Below are positions 35,083 to 46,076 of a DNA stretch of 60,000 nt, one piece after another. Numbering within the stretch: the first letter of the stretch is position 1; every line of letters begins with the position of its first letter. The translations under genes were made by a program, and so were the position numbers. The stretch is from positions 473,800 to 533,799 of the forward strand of contig CAJNDS010002176.1 of assembly GCA_905221605.1 (NCBI GenBank), written 5' to 3'. The DNA is from Symbiodinium natans. Taxonomy: Eukaryota; Sar; Dinophyceae; Suessiales; Symbiodiniaceae. The notes beneath the pieces are model-generated. The model searched no databases. It was not told the DNA's origin and saw only the letters and a program-made list of their open reading frames with translations.

Positions 35083-35951
35083 AATCTCGTGTACAGCTGA
35101 ACACTCCTGTGACAGATCTGCTGTGAGAAGCTGTCCGGTCTCTTTTCTTGTTGGAAACGCTTGCACGAAGACAGGAACCACCTGGCGTGAAGAATTCCAG
35201 AAGAGCCAAGCAGTCCGACCGAACTTCTTCGGCTTTCAGCGGTGCAAGCGGGGAAACATGTGAACGCTGCTTCAGTGAGATGGGCCTTTGCACGCACGCA
35301 CTACGCGCAGCTCAAGGGCGCGAAGCATCAAGAGATCCCCTAGCTCCGAAGAGCCCCCCCTGACTGCAAGCTGGAAACGTACGCTTTCCTTCCTCAAACA
35401 TTGAAGAAGGGTGGGAGGGCTGGGATTTCGAAAATATTATATTAGAGCAGCACGGCTCTTCATCATGCAACCGCAGAATAAAGAACGAGAAGGGGATAAC
35501 TTGCATGCTCAAAGTTTGACAAGTGGGTCTTTGAAACGTGCAGACGGGATGGACGCGAGCGCCCACCGCGCCGGACATCACCAAAAAGAGCCCAACCCGG
35601 ACCCCGATCCCACGCCTGTATGTATGTCACGAGTCAAGTATCATGGTCGAAAGATGTCGAAAGTTGATAGGGAAAGGAGCTCGACTGCGACTGGCATCGC
35701 CAAAACACGAATTGCGAAAAGTGTCTCAAAGTCTCAGCCTCCGGGCCTCACTACCGTGGCATTTCCCACTATCCCCAAAACTGCAACAGCAAGCATGGCC
35801 CTGAAAACTGCCCGGCACTTGAAACGATACGCAGCTGGCATGGCACGCGCCCGCCGTATGTGTTCTGCTGGCCCGCCCCCCTCACCACTTCATCAGATAG
35901 TCACGATCCCTGCCAGTATTTCACCGCCAGCGCCCTCGCCAACGTTTCAAT
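35083..35951. other. stretch with no supportable gene
   Basis: Overlapping frames on both strands. A plus frame of 199 codons (35411-36010) overlaps the better minus-strand reading at its end and was not accepted. Confidence 0.4.
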
Positions 35952-37261
35952 TCAGGAGCTTGCTGCTTGGAACAGCGGGTCCCCAAGCCTCCGTAGCCAT
36001 CTTGAACTAGACATCTCATCGGACATGTTCCGGCTCCCCATACGCTCCAAAGCGACTTCAAATGGGGTCATGGCTGACTTCAAAGGGGAGTTCACGTCGA
36101 ACCGGATCTGCTTTCCGGCTTTGTGCCACTAATAATCAACGTCGTGTGCTGAAAGTGTTTTGAAGGATGGCGCATCAATACCGTAATCCTCAAAGCTGTG
36201 GCCCGAAATCTTGAAGGGCGCAATTGTTGCCTGGGTGGCTGGCTCACTCGTGCTTGGGCCTCAATAGCGGCAGTCTCACCGCCTGCAGCTACTGCTTGGG
36301 CAACTTGTTGCCCAAGCGAGGGGTTCTCAACCTTTTTTTCGCTGGAACTCTTCCAGGAGATGGCTTTGAACCACTTGGTGAAACCTTGGATTCACTCTTC
36401 GGGACATTGAGGTTCACCTGTCGCACACACACTCGAAGTAGACATCCAAAGTTGCCGGTATGGGTTCCCTTTACTGGAAAGGGAAGACATCAGGGTCTCC
36501 CCCAACACCTGTGCATGAATATTGCAATCCAGGGTTGCAGGAGAGACCACCGTCTGGACGAAATCGGAGACCAGCCATCCACATCCTTGGCTTGCTCATC
36601 CGCCTCTGCTTTGTGTGCCGCGAGCGCCAATTCCAAGGCTTCAGCTTTGGCTCTTGCCACAACAACCTTGGGGGCATACTGTTCATGAGCTGTGCGAAAT
36701 CATCCGGGCGCAACTGGCCGATTTGACTGCACAGGCCCATGGAGGGATCTTGGCACCCAGTCTGGGACATTTTCCTTCCGGGCTCTCTGCACCCTGCTCA
36801 CCCAAGGTTCTTTGTGAGTGGTCGGCTTCCGGGTGGTTGGTTCGGTTGTCTCGCGCCGCCCTCAGAAGTAGGAGTGAGCGCTTGGCGCCTTGTGTGTGTT
36901 TACACGGCATCAGCAGAAGCCTGCTGCCTCACACAGGGCTGTCTTAAGCAACCAGGTAGCATGTGTCTGAGCCCTTTGAAACGTCTTCAGCCGTCGTCCA
37001 ACGTTCTTTTGCTCCAGGGCATGCTAGCTCCACCATTCATGGGCAGAACTTGCTGCGTCGGAACGCAAGTGGGGTGCCAGGGCTTGGGTTTGGCAGGCTT
37101 TTCTGCGGCGCAACTGCCAGCCTCCCCAATGACATTCCTTGGGGCAAACCGCTTCGAAACATGGGCCAGGAAGCGTTGCCCGATGGGTTCACCATCTGCG
37201 GAAACATTTGCGGCATCTGGCCAAAGGATTGACTCGCTGGGCCCGAGAGGTGTGGATTCAT
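35952..37261 (-). pseudogene. probable minus-strand multi-exon gene, interrupted by an in-frame stop
   Basis: Reading right to left, four stretches on this strand look coding. About 37261-37040 starts Met-Asn-Pro-His and is Pro/Gln/Met-rich (GQMPQMFPQMVNPSGNASW). About 36689-36590, after a CACAG acceptor, is a long Ala/Glu/Lys helix (RAKAEALELALAAHKAEADE). About 36417-36323, after a GCGACAG acceptor, is basic (SPGRVPAKKRLRTPRLGNK). The last, 36236-35952, reads FKISGHSFEDYGIDAPSF, meets a TAG at 36131-36129, then stays open for 58 more codons (WHKAGKQIRFDVNSPLKSAM...) to a TGA at 35954-35952. The in-frame TAG suggests decay, readthrough or a missed intron. No family recognised. Exon joins are tentative, and chance reading of part of it is possible. 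Confidence 0.35.
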
Positions 37262-39812
37262 CTGTTTCTTTTGCCTCACAGATAACTCAAAAAATGTCGG
37301 AAAACTCCGTCCTGTTTTCGAGCCCAAGAAGCGCCAGCAAAACCTACGATTTCCAGTGCTTTGTCACTCAACCGGCTGCCTTTCAGAAAACACGCATCGA
37401 ATCTCTACTAGTTTTCCATCTCAGAGTTCCAGTGGCCAGTGGCAGCAGGTTGTGCCAATTTCGGCTTGAAACAATCGCTCTCCAGGGACGTTGAGTCAGG
37501 CACGGCAGCAGTGCGAGCACTGGAACAGTGCCACATCCGATGATCCATTTTTCACAAGCGTTTGAAATTGTTTGCTATGTTGGGGTGCCCGTGGCTAATT
37601 TGCAGGTACGTCTTCAGCCTCCCACCAGGCCCTCTTCTTTGGGCGCCCAGCCTAGTGCGGAAATCCGTCATGACCCTGATTCACATGCAGTTGCCGTTTG
37701 GCGAATTTGGTGGATGCCAGCGGCGAAGTTGAGAAAAGTTTTCCACAGACCACTTGCAACACGAGCATCGACCCTCAAATCCCACAGCGCACCTCCCATC
37801 ATACACGCACATCCCTTTGCTAGTTGCAGCCACATTTGAACACCCTAGACCCCAGGCCTCCGCCACCTCTCCTATTCTCGAGCGCCGACATAGCCCACGC
37901 TCCCCCACGGTCCCCCACCCATCTTTTCATTTCTGAGCTGGTTTTGAAGGGGACCGCGCCCAAAAGCAATCATCGAGCAGTCTTCGCGCAGACATCATGT
38001 CCTCAGATGGCCCCTGAGCACTCAGAAGTAATCACAACAAGCAATTTGTCAGAAGGCTTGGGCGTAATCCCAAGGCCCAGCAAAGTCGATAGAAAAAACA
38101 TAATAAGTATGCTAGTGCTCCCTTTCTCCTAACCGTCCTAACCCACAAGCTGCCAGCAAAAGGCAGGTTGAAATCACAAGCTTTCCATGTACGTCGCAAC
38201 GTGCGGGCGGTGAGTCAATGTGTGTCTGTGCATGGGGCGGCCGGGCGAGTGTGTGAGAAGCGGAGCATGCGCTCGTCCCCTGGCTGTATGTAAGAAAGCT
38301 TCCGCACGCCACGAGATACGAACCCGCCGATCCGTCACAGCTTGAAGAAACAGCTCATTGCCGCTTTGTTGCTCGTAGCTTGAGCCACGCCGGTGGCGCG
38401 GTATCGTTTGTTGTCATAGGGGGAGTGGGAATTGGCAAAGCGGAGAAACAGGAGGGTCCGCCACTCCGATATTCGCCAAGGTTCTGCAGTTAATTGGTGT
38501 TTTGTACAGGCCGAATTCCGTCACTATGATAGGTGCGATTATTTTGCAGGCGTAAAGTGCGACTGTCACAGTGTTGCGAGGATCTTCGCACGTACGGAAT
38601 TCGAGTACCATAGCATCATCTGCAAGCCTTTGTACGCGCAGAAGACGAGGACAACCCGCTACGTACGCGGCTTGCACATGTTGGGCAATGTGAGGATAGA
38701 CATGAAGCTGATTCCGACAGCCATGTGGGTGAGCTCTGGCTTGCCTCACCTTGCAATCGTCTTGATACTTCGGAGAGGGACGGCAGGACAGGTGCGCTCG
38801 AACAGCCGGGCCGGATACCTTTGCATGGAGCGGGTTGAAACCTGAACTGCCGCTGGAGCCCCGACGCGTGAGCGGAATGCGAGTACTACGGTATTTGCGA
38901 GGGTTTTGCAGGTGCGACATTCCCGGCAAACTTGCCTCGCTTTCGAACAGAATTTGCAAGCACGGAATGTGCGAGGCATTTGCATGCGCAGCAATATTAA
39001 TACCAAGAATGCCATAGTTGAAACACTTATCATATCAATCATGAGAATCATCACAAAATCGCCGTGTCGTGGGACGTAAGGTTGTGTCATTCCAACTGCA
39101 ACAGTGAAAGCGACTTCCAGAGGCGGGTGCTGCAGATCCAAACATTGCACACCTCTTGGCATGGCTGCTAGCTTCTATCGTGAGGGAACATTTTCCAGCT
39201 ACTGAGACTCGCATGACAGCAGGATATCGCATGCAGAATGAAAGCACGGTGCCGCAGAGCCATCCTATGCCGCTCGGAAACAAGCTGCAGACGGTGTCGT
39301 TGCTGTGCTAGAGCTGAAGTCGCTCTGCCGCAATGTCTCAGAGTGACAGGCCTTGGTTCAGGCTCACATGGATTGCCTTGTCTCATCTGTCTCGTGACTG
39401 GTTGACGCGATGAAAGGGCGCGCCACTGGGGAAGTTGAGCAGCGCGCTACCCTGCATCTACATACATTCTTTTGAGCGTGGATGCTCATACCTTGTGATT
39501 GAGCATGGGTACTGTGATCATACTCGTACTTTGTATCAGATGTCTCGTCATACTGATTTGCCGGCTTGCGTTTCACCGCCACAAATGTGTGTGACAGTCC
39601 CTGGAACAGGTACGGGGCGAGGCGGATCAGTGAGGGGGGCTCCAGCGGAACGAGCTCCGGACAGTCTCAAAAAGGAGGGCGTGCTGCTTTTGAGTGCTGT
39701 GTTGCCTGGACACATACGGAGCCCCAGACAAGATCGGAACCCGCAGCCCGATCTCGAGCCACCGGTCGGTCTTATTATATATTTTAGTCGACCTTCTACG
39801 TCATTTAACGCG
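37262..39812. other. stretch with no supportable gene
   Basis: Frames at 38414-38959 (minus) and 38432-38845 (plus) overlap each other and neither shows domains. A plus-strand open stretch at about 39171-39312 could be an exon but has no partner. No promoter motif could be defended. The 50 bases before the next gene are AT-rich (TATTATATATTTTAG). Confidence 0.4.
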
Positions 39813-40484
39813 ATGGCCTGGCGGCCAGTAGTTTTGAACCTTGTGGTGGGTCTCGGCTTTCTCCGCGCAGTCCACGCAGAGGAAGTTTGCGACGGGCACC
39901 ACGCCACAAGCTCCAACTTGCTGCAGCACGATCACGTCAGAGTGGTTCTGGCAAGTGCCGCAGAAGATGGCGAGTCTGGCGCCGGCAACTCTTCGTTTTC
40001 AACGAACGCAACGAATGGTTCATCGATCGTCGACAGGGTGGATGCTTGCCTCAGGCAGCGAATGTCGCGCGAGGGAGATCCTGAACGGCCACCTGCATTC
40101 ACATCGGCCCCTGTCAACACAGTGTAGGCAGATCATGTCACTTGATGCCTGAGTCTGTTGGACTGTCATGTTTGGCCCAGGCTGCGTCGCTGGGAGTTGG
40201 TGCGCGAAGCAGAAATCACCACCAGGCTGGCTCGCGCCGGCGTCCAAATGAGGGAGTGGCCAATTGACCCGGAAGTGATCCAAGCATTCCAGGCAGGGCG
40301 GTCTGGGGGTTTCTCTCTTCGTTTCAGATTGGATTGATTGACAGGCCGGTGGGTATCGATAAGGCTGAGGTATGTTTCCGAACTGTGGCCGGCAGAGCCT
40401 TGACAGGTGGCTGGCGAGCAGGCGGCAGAGTCGATCGTCAGGCAGATCAGTTTAGCGCCACAAAGTTTATGCAAAACATTCTGA
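39813..40484 (+). CDS. small secreted protein with very short introns
   Basis: Proposed exons 39813-40057, 40181-40292, 40328-40369 and 40407-40484 sum to 159 codons, stop TGA at 40482-40484. The ATG opens a clear signal peptide: basic residue, hydrophobic core (VVLNLVVGLGFL), cleavage after AVHA. The mature protein begins EEVCDGHH, has a Ser/Asn/Thr-rich linker with possible N-glycosylation sites (NSS, NAT, NGS), then helical Arg/Glu-rich sequence (LRRWELVREAEITTRLARAG) and a conserved-looking tail (IGLIDRPVGIDKAE, then VAGEQAAESIVRQI). Intron 1 is GC-AG (123 nt). Introns 2 (GC-AG) and 3 (GT-AG, GAG|GTATGT) are only about 35 and 37 nt. Two tiny introns each restoring frame argue against chance. 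Family and function not recognised; secretion is inferred from the signal peptide. Confidence 0.6.
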
Positions 40485-40916
40485 AGCTTACTATATTCCA
40501 CCCGCTTATTGTATCAGACATTTTTCTTGATATGTGTATATGCGTATACACTGGCCATGTGAACGATGTGGCACAGGAGACTTACCCGCATTAAGCGCGC
40601 AAGCCATTGTTGAGGGTGGCGAATGCAGAATGAGATAAGCATGACCAGGAACCACTGTTCGGACTTTGGCCTTTCCAGCCTTGCGGGTTTAATGCGAACT
40701 TCTGCATCCATCTGAGAAGATGTGCCGGGTACTGTCTGTTGTAGAAAAACCGTATAGCTGAATATAGCAGCCTAATTTAGTTTGCGTTTAGATTTTCGAC
40801 TTCTTCCGCGAACAATTTGGGAAGGAAGCCCCACGTGCATGTCATTCGCCAAATACTCCCCAGCAGAGCATAGACTAAAGAACTGTGGCCACGTACTGCT
40901 GAGCTACATATTTGCA
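40485..40916. other. downstream non-coding stretch
   Basis: No gene seen. AT-rich near the 3' end of the secreted-protein gene. Confidence 0.5.
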
Positions 40917-40917
40917 A

Positions 40918-40952
<35 letters not shown>

Positions 40953-40958
40953 TATATA
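40917..40958 (+). repeat. (TA)n microsatellite
   Basis: Alternating AT tract with two short GTATATAC interruptions, largely self-complementary. Confidence 0.9.
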
Positions 40959-40967
40959 GGCATCCTT

Positions 40968-41665
40968 AAGTAGATAGAACATTTGAAAATCCGAAAATAA
41001 AACAACACCCTTTCCAAAACGATAGATAGAATATCAAAACCCCGAAACGTTAGGTAGAATATTGGCCTAAAATATAGGGCCAAGGGGCGCGGGGGCCCAC
41101 TATGTTCTATCTATGGGTTCCCCTTTTTTATTACAGTTTCGGGGATTTGGGATCTGAGGGTTCAGGGTTTGGGGTCTAGGGTTCTAAGCTTAATAATAAT
41201 GCAAGGCTCCAAAATAGCCCAAAGTAGGCATCACTTGAAGACGCCTCTCTTGAGGCTTACATAGCCTGAGAACCCTGGCCTAAAGTTCAGGGCGGAGAGG
41301 CGCCTTCGGGCTAACAAAATTCTATCTATGGGTCCCCACTGGAGTTGGGGGTGCTCTCTTCGGGGTCGGGGACCTCCCCTCCCCCTCCTCCCTCCCCTCC
41401 CCTCCCCTCTCCTCACCTCTCCTCACTATGGTCTGGCGCTTGACAAATCTTGAAACCCATAGATAGAATATGTGTGCAGGAGAGCCCGAAAACGGGCGTT
41501 TTTTTCGGGGTCCCGAAAATATTCTGTCTATGGGTTTTGGGACTCTTTGAGATATTCTATCTATGGGTTTCAGTATTCTATCTATGGGTTCCTTCAAAAA
41601 CGTGGGAAAAAGCCGAAAACACCGAAAAAGAATAACCCCCAGAAAACCATACTCTATCTATTCAA
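40968..41665. repeat. cluster of the motif ATTCTATCTATGGGTT in both orientations
   Basis: About ten copies or near-copies in 700 bp. In the AGATAGAA orientation: about 40971, 41021, 41052 and 41455. In the TTCTATCT orientation: about 41104, 41320, 41521 (variant TTCTGTCT), 41554, 41576 and a partial copy at 41650. On the minus strand they translate as repeated PIDRI peptides, but the spacing is irregular and frames change, so coding is unlikely. It looks like a nest of small foldback or regulatory elements. Confidence 0.7.
41452..41539. mobile_element. foldback element with 19-bp inverted ends
   Basis: AAACCCATAGATAGAATAT at the left end is the inverted copy of ATATTCTGTCTATGGGTTT at the right (one mismatch). 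Inside are two smaller stems, GCCCGAAAACGGGC and the CGGGGTCCCG region. At about 88 bp it could be a tiny MITE or a structured RNA. Confidence 0.5.
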
Positions 41666-41699
41666 GGATGACTATCTATATATATATACATGCTACCCC

Positions 41700-41990
41700 C
41701 CTACCAGCATCTACCTTTTGAGGTTTTGCGTGTGTGATTGGCTGGTGAACATTTATCAGATCTTACTCATAAACCTTCCTTCCTTAAGTCTTAGTAGGGC
41801 CTGACCTTCTCCTGAAACCTCACAGGTTTGACCTTATTCCTAAACCGTATTATGTAAATGCTTAAGACTTAAGCCAAACCCTTTTCCTAAACCTGATTCG
41901 TTTTAGGTTTAAGACCAAATCTCAGAATTATGCGTTTAAGAGGGATTTGCGTCCATGTACTCTTTGTTTGGGGTCTCTTCAAGTGTCTGT
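41700..41990. other. non-coding, degenerate CCTTATTCCTAAACC-type repeats
   Basis: Contains copies of the block GACCTTATTCCTAAACC and inverted partners (GTTTAGG). The same family is spread through 42810-42940, 43720-43820 and 47540-47750. Confidence 0.5.
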
Positions 41991-41999
41991 ATGTACAAA

Positions 42000-42300
42000 C
42001 ATAACCCCACCAAAACCTGACAAAAACGCAACAAAACCTGACAAAGCATCATCTGAAAAAACACATAATCGCCATCAGTGAAGGCAATTTCTCGTCGCCT
42101 GACATTTTCCCACTGCAGCCTGACCTTTTCCCACCCTTTGATTGATAACTACATCCTCACATTTTGTGGCTTCAACCTGACCTGACATAACTTTCCCCAC
42201 TACAACCTGATACAAACCTGACATTTTCCCACTAAAACCTGAATTTTCCCACGAAAACCTGGAATTTTCCCACTAAAACCTGAAACTTTCCCACTTTTCG
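42000..42300 (+). repeat. degenerate tandem repeat AACCTGA / TTTTCCCACTA
   Basis: Repeated units alternate AAAACCTGA(C/A) with (A)TTTTCCCAC. The 3' part, about 42215-42298, is the most regular, with a period near 21-22 bp, and the 5' part is broken up. No coding reading. Confidence 0.7.
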
Positions 42301-42992
42301 GGTGGCTCTGGCACACCAAAATAAACATAGACTTGAGTGTAAAGGGGAACGAAATGCTGCTCTTTTTTTGAGCACTCCCACTTTTCGGCCGGGTGGATGA
42401 GCAAGCAGCATAGGCCATGGAGATCGAAGAGCCCATCCAGACTGCTGGGTTTAGGGTTCAGGTTTGACGACACCAACGAAATCCCAAAACTACCTTGCGA
42501 GGGAATATGTCAGGTTTTTCCGGTTTGTGGCAACGCGGTTTTTTCATGTGAAGAGTACCCTTTTTGAAAGGCACAACACGAACATCTACGAATTTAACGA
42601 AAGCGGTTTAGGAGCCCAAAAAATCAGGACAATGACGGCACCATTGACGCATGGCATTTAGTGAATAAGGTCTAGGGATCCCAAGATTGCGAGAATGGGG
42701 CACCGCTTACGCATATTCGTCTCCGGGTTAGGGTCAAATCATATACCCTATTCCCAATGCTTTGAACCTTCTGTAGGGGCAGGCGTTTTCGCTAAGATTT
42801 AAGCAGGCTTATCCTTACACCTCATAGGCTAGACCTTATTCCTAAACCTTATTCGCTTAATGCTGAAGCCAAACCCTATTCCTAAACCAGGTTTTGGACC
42901 AAACCTTACAATTATTCGTTTGAGATTTAGCGAAAGCGGATTAGCAACCCGACAATCAGGGAAAAAGGAGGCGGGCACCACTTGCCTATCAG
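42301..42992. other. stretch with no supportable gene
   Basis: A 65-codon frame at 42464-42661 has no support. It also contains a block, GGGTTAGGGTCAAATCATATAC (about 42725), that recurs in modified form near 43645 and 43855. Confidence 0.4.
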
Positions 42993-43395
42993 AGGCATTC
43001 TGAGTGTGATGTTGGGGTCCAATCCCAAAACGCGTTGAACCCCAGCCCGAAAAGCCTGAGTGTGATGTTGGGGGGGTGTCCAATCCCAAACACTCAGCCT
43101 AAACCCTGAACCCGAAAAGCCTTCACTTTCACACCCTGAACCCGAAACGCCCTGTCAACACACATGCATTCTGAGTGTGACGTTGGCTGTCTACTCCCAA
43201 ACACTCCAAACTTAAACCCCAAACCCGAAAAGCCTGAGAGCAATCTTCCAAGAGCCATTCTCAGTGTCATGCTTGGGGGTCCCATGTCAAAACAGTTTAA
43301 AAGCCTGAGCCCGAATGCCCTGATAGCCCAAAGGCATTCTCAGTGTGATGTTGGGGGGGTGAGCAATCTCAAAACATTCCTTGAACCCGAGGATC
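42993..43395 (+). repeat. irregular tandem array, CATTCTGAGTGTGATGTTGGG units
   Basis: Five copies of GAGTGTGATGTTGGGG or variants at about 43002, 43058, 43173, 43262 and 43340, each followed by CAATCCCAAAAC-like sequence and AACCCGAAAAGCC. Spacing varies from 56 to 115 bp, so it is an old, indel-rich array. Confidence 0.7.
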
Positions 43396-44911
43396 CTTAT
43401 AAACATTAAACCCCAAACACCTCTAACAATACCCCCTTTAAAGCCGAAACCACAGACTTAAGGGCCAGGAAACATCAGCAATTCAGCAAAGTAAAAGTCT
43501 AGCTTTCTCTAGCTTTTTCTAGTTTTCTCTAGCCGGCCTCCAAACAGAGCCCGGGGCTAGATTTTCCTAGATTTCTACCTTGGCTCCGAAAACGACGGCC
43601 ACGAAGCGACCTCGAAAGTGTATCAATGACTATGTGCGTTGAAGGGTCAGGGTCAAACCATATACGTTATTCCAAATTCTTTCAATATTCAGGAAAAGGA
43701 GGGAGTGGGAGTTCTTGCCGCTTACTCGCTGAAGACTGAGGGCCAGACCTTATTCCAAAGCCTTATTGCCTGATTTCTTTAAGGTTTAGGTCTAAACCTT
43801 CTCTATAACCCTTGTTCGAAAATGAGGGCGCCACTTTCGCAGATTCGTTCAAGTGTTAGGGTCAAACCTTATATTACACATTATTTATTTCTAAATGTGT
43901 TCTTATTTCCCACAAATGTTTGGGGGCAGTCGTTCTCGTTCAAGATTTAGCGTGCTCAGTTACGGCGTTTACCTGTTAGTTACGACCTAGAAACGCACAG
44001 TTACGCCGCTTGCTTCTGCGGTTCAGACCTCTTTGCTCACACGATCCTATCAGCAGCTGCCCCTCACGACTCTGCTCACACGATGCTACCCCTCCCCCCC
44101 CCCCAACATGGCCATTAGGGTTTAGGTGCACTCAGCTAATCGCATGGTGCCCTGCTGATCGGCGCCAGCAGCTGAGCTACAGCTCCTCGGACCTGTCTTG
44201 CGATTCAGGGTTTAGGGTTCAGGGTTTAGCTCACCACCGCTAGGGTTTAGGGCCCGCGCACACCCACACCCCGCGCACACCCCGCGCACACCCCGCGCAC
44301 ACCCCGCGCACACCCCGCGCACACCGCGAGCACTGAAAGAGAGTTTAGGGTTTCGAGCCTGTAGAGGCACGCTAGAAGGATGTGGAGTTTGCTCCTGGTG
44401 CGGGCATGTACCTGAAAAGTGCACCTGTGAGCCGTGAACTCTGATGTAATCGCTACAGAATCCCAAGAGCCCTAAACTCTCAACACCCAGATGTAAGCCA
44501 TTAACGTCCTGGAACTCGCAACCACGCCCACCGGGCTTTTGAAGATCTTAGGAGGCACGCTCATGGTTGTTTTTTTGGGGGAACCCTAAACACTAAAGCC
44601 TAAACCCTAAACCCTAAACCCTGCTGCTGCAGGTCACTGCCTCCGAGCCATCACGGAGCATTTTCGGGAGAATCATACACCCTGCCAAGGAGGCTGTGCA
44701 GGGATTGCGGTTCATCACATTATAACTCGAAGTAGGAAATGCTTGAAAAGCCTTTATGCAAGTGGAAAGTGGAGGCAGATGATTTCACGCAGCCCGATAC
44801 TGATGTCTGGTCTAAGTTTAGTGTTTAGGGTTTTTGTTTCTGTGGCTATTTAACGCTGTTTCTTTCGATATGCGATAGAAGTTCATGAGCCTCTGGATAG
44901 ACCCCGCCCAG
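43396..44911. repeat. non-coding stretch with short repeat arrays
   Basis: CTAGCTTT(T/C)TCTAG palindrome-like runs lie at 43498-43540. A (CCCGCGCACA)n decamer array of about seven units is at 44252-44328. Telomere-type units are at 44205-44248, 44587-44622 and about 44817-44832. No gene seen before the transposase-like exon. Confidence 0.7.
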
Positions 44912-45857
44912 GTACTACGTGATCACGGCGTCCATGTACAGGTACCTAGACCAGCACTGGCGCCGCTCGGCCCTCCCTCTTTGTGTGGCTCGGCACCCCA
45001 CAGAGCGGCCTGAGGTGTACAAGCACGCGCTGAGCGCTCTGGCTACGGAGCTTCAGCGACGCCAGCTTCCAACCGCAAGCCAGATACATACTGATTGGGC
45101 TCCTGGTCTGGCTTCGGCAATAAAGGAGGCAGCCGGCCAGAATGTTCTTCACCCGCCTCTTCACGTGCCCGATATGGAACATATGATTGCAAACATCACG
45201 ACGAAGAAAAAGACAACCGCTGAGGATGGTTCAGAAATTCGGGTTCCGAGGATGAAGAGTCGCGACGTGAAAGTGGTTCCGCCGTACCTACACGCCCTGG
45301 CCCTCCTACCAACTTCCGCCCTGTTCTTGGTTGCGCTTCGCACATTCTTGACACGCGTCAAGAATGGCTGGCAGGAGCCAGCATTTCACGACTATATCAT
45401 CTCTCAATACCTTTATCGAGCTTCACTCCGGCCAGCCGTTACCGGCGAAACTGAAGCTTGGGCCGCCAAATGGTGGCACGGGGCCTCGGGGCCAATCGCT
45501 GCCGGCTTTCCACCGTCCCAACAGACGGTAGAACAGAGTCACCGCCACTTCAAGCGTTGCATCACCGATGCGCCTGGCAGAACTGTGATAGACGTGCTGG
45601 AGTCCCTCAAAGAGGTCGTTGCTCTTTGGACGTCCACTCGAAGTTCCGAGGCAAAGAGCTACACTCTCTTGACCCCCGCTGGCTGCACTGCTGTTTGTCC
45701 CTACCCGTCCCGATGGTTGGATGTTGCGTGGTCTGCCGCTGCACCGTCTCCGAGCTCCAGGGGGTGTTCGACTTCTCCCAACGATCAAACGAATTTTGGA
45801 GGCCACAGGGCCAAAGCCTGCTCGGAACCCTAAGCCGAACCTTTATTCTTGTAGAAA
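44912..45857 (+). pseudogene. MULE transposase-like core with +1 frameshift
   Basis: After a CCCAG acceptor the frame runs to ...EAKSYTLLT. Hallmarks are an Asp motif QIHTDWAPGLASAIKEA (compare the MULE pattern D-x-x-x-x-L-x-x-A-I) and a His-rich segment SQQTVEQSHRHFKRC further on. At a run of five C (45673-45677) the original frame drifts into a Pro/Ser-rich nonsense end at 45833. The frame gained by skipping one C continues sensibly as LAALLFVPTRPDGWMLRG and LLPTIKRILEATGPKPARN to about 45857. So one extra base in the C-run breaks the gene, through mutation, sequencing error or, less likely, programmed frameshifting. It probably acts, or once acted, in DNA transposition. Confidence 0.55.
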
Positions 45858-46076
45858 AGGTTGCGCGTATAGAGTTGCTTGAGAATCTTCATGAGACATA
45901 CAAGTTGCCCTCAAAACCCTAAGCCTCTTAGGTGCAGAGCCTTTTGAGTGTGCGGGGCGTGTAGGGCTTACACCAGGAGGGGCCCCCTAGTTCAAGGTAG
46001 ACTAATAAATCCCTTAAGGGGCCCCTCGAGTTCCTTGCAGGACTCGCGACGCAATCCTTCCTGAATCGTGGAAAAG

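Noticed and set aside
35989-36012. Match to the start of the dinoflagellate spliced leader (TCCGTAGCCAT)
   Set aside because: Only the first 11 bases and a short TTG match, the rest differs, and it falls inside a better minus-strand coding reading.
36739-37494. 251-codon plus-strand frame with ATG
   Set aside because: Composition is unconvincing (Cys/Ser/Pro-rich, no domain) and the minus strand across the same region gives better protein with acceptor sites.
38414-38959. 181-codon minus frame overlapping a 137-codon plus frame
   Set aside because: Neither strand gives domains or splice structure, and they exclude each other.
45423-45806. 127-codon minus-strand frame
   Set aside because: Shadow of the MULE transposase-like exon.
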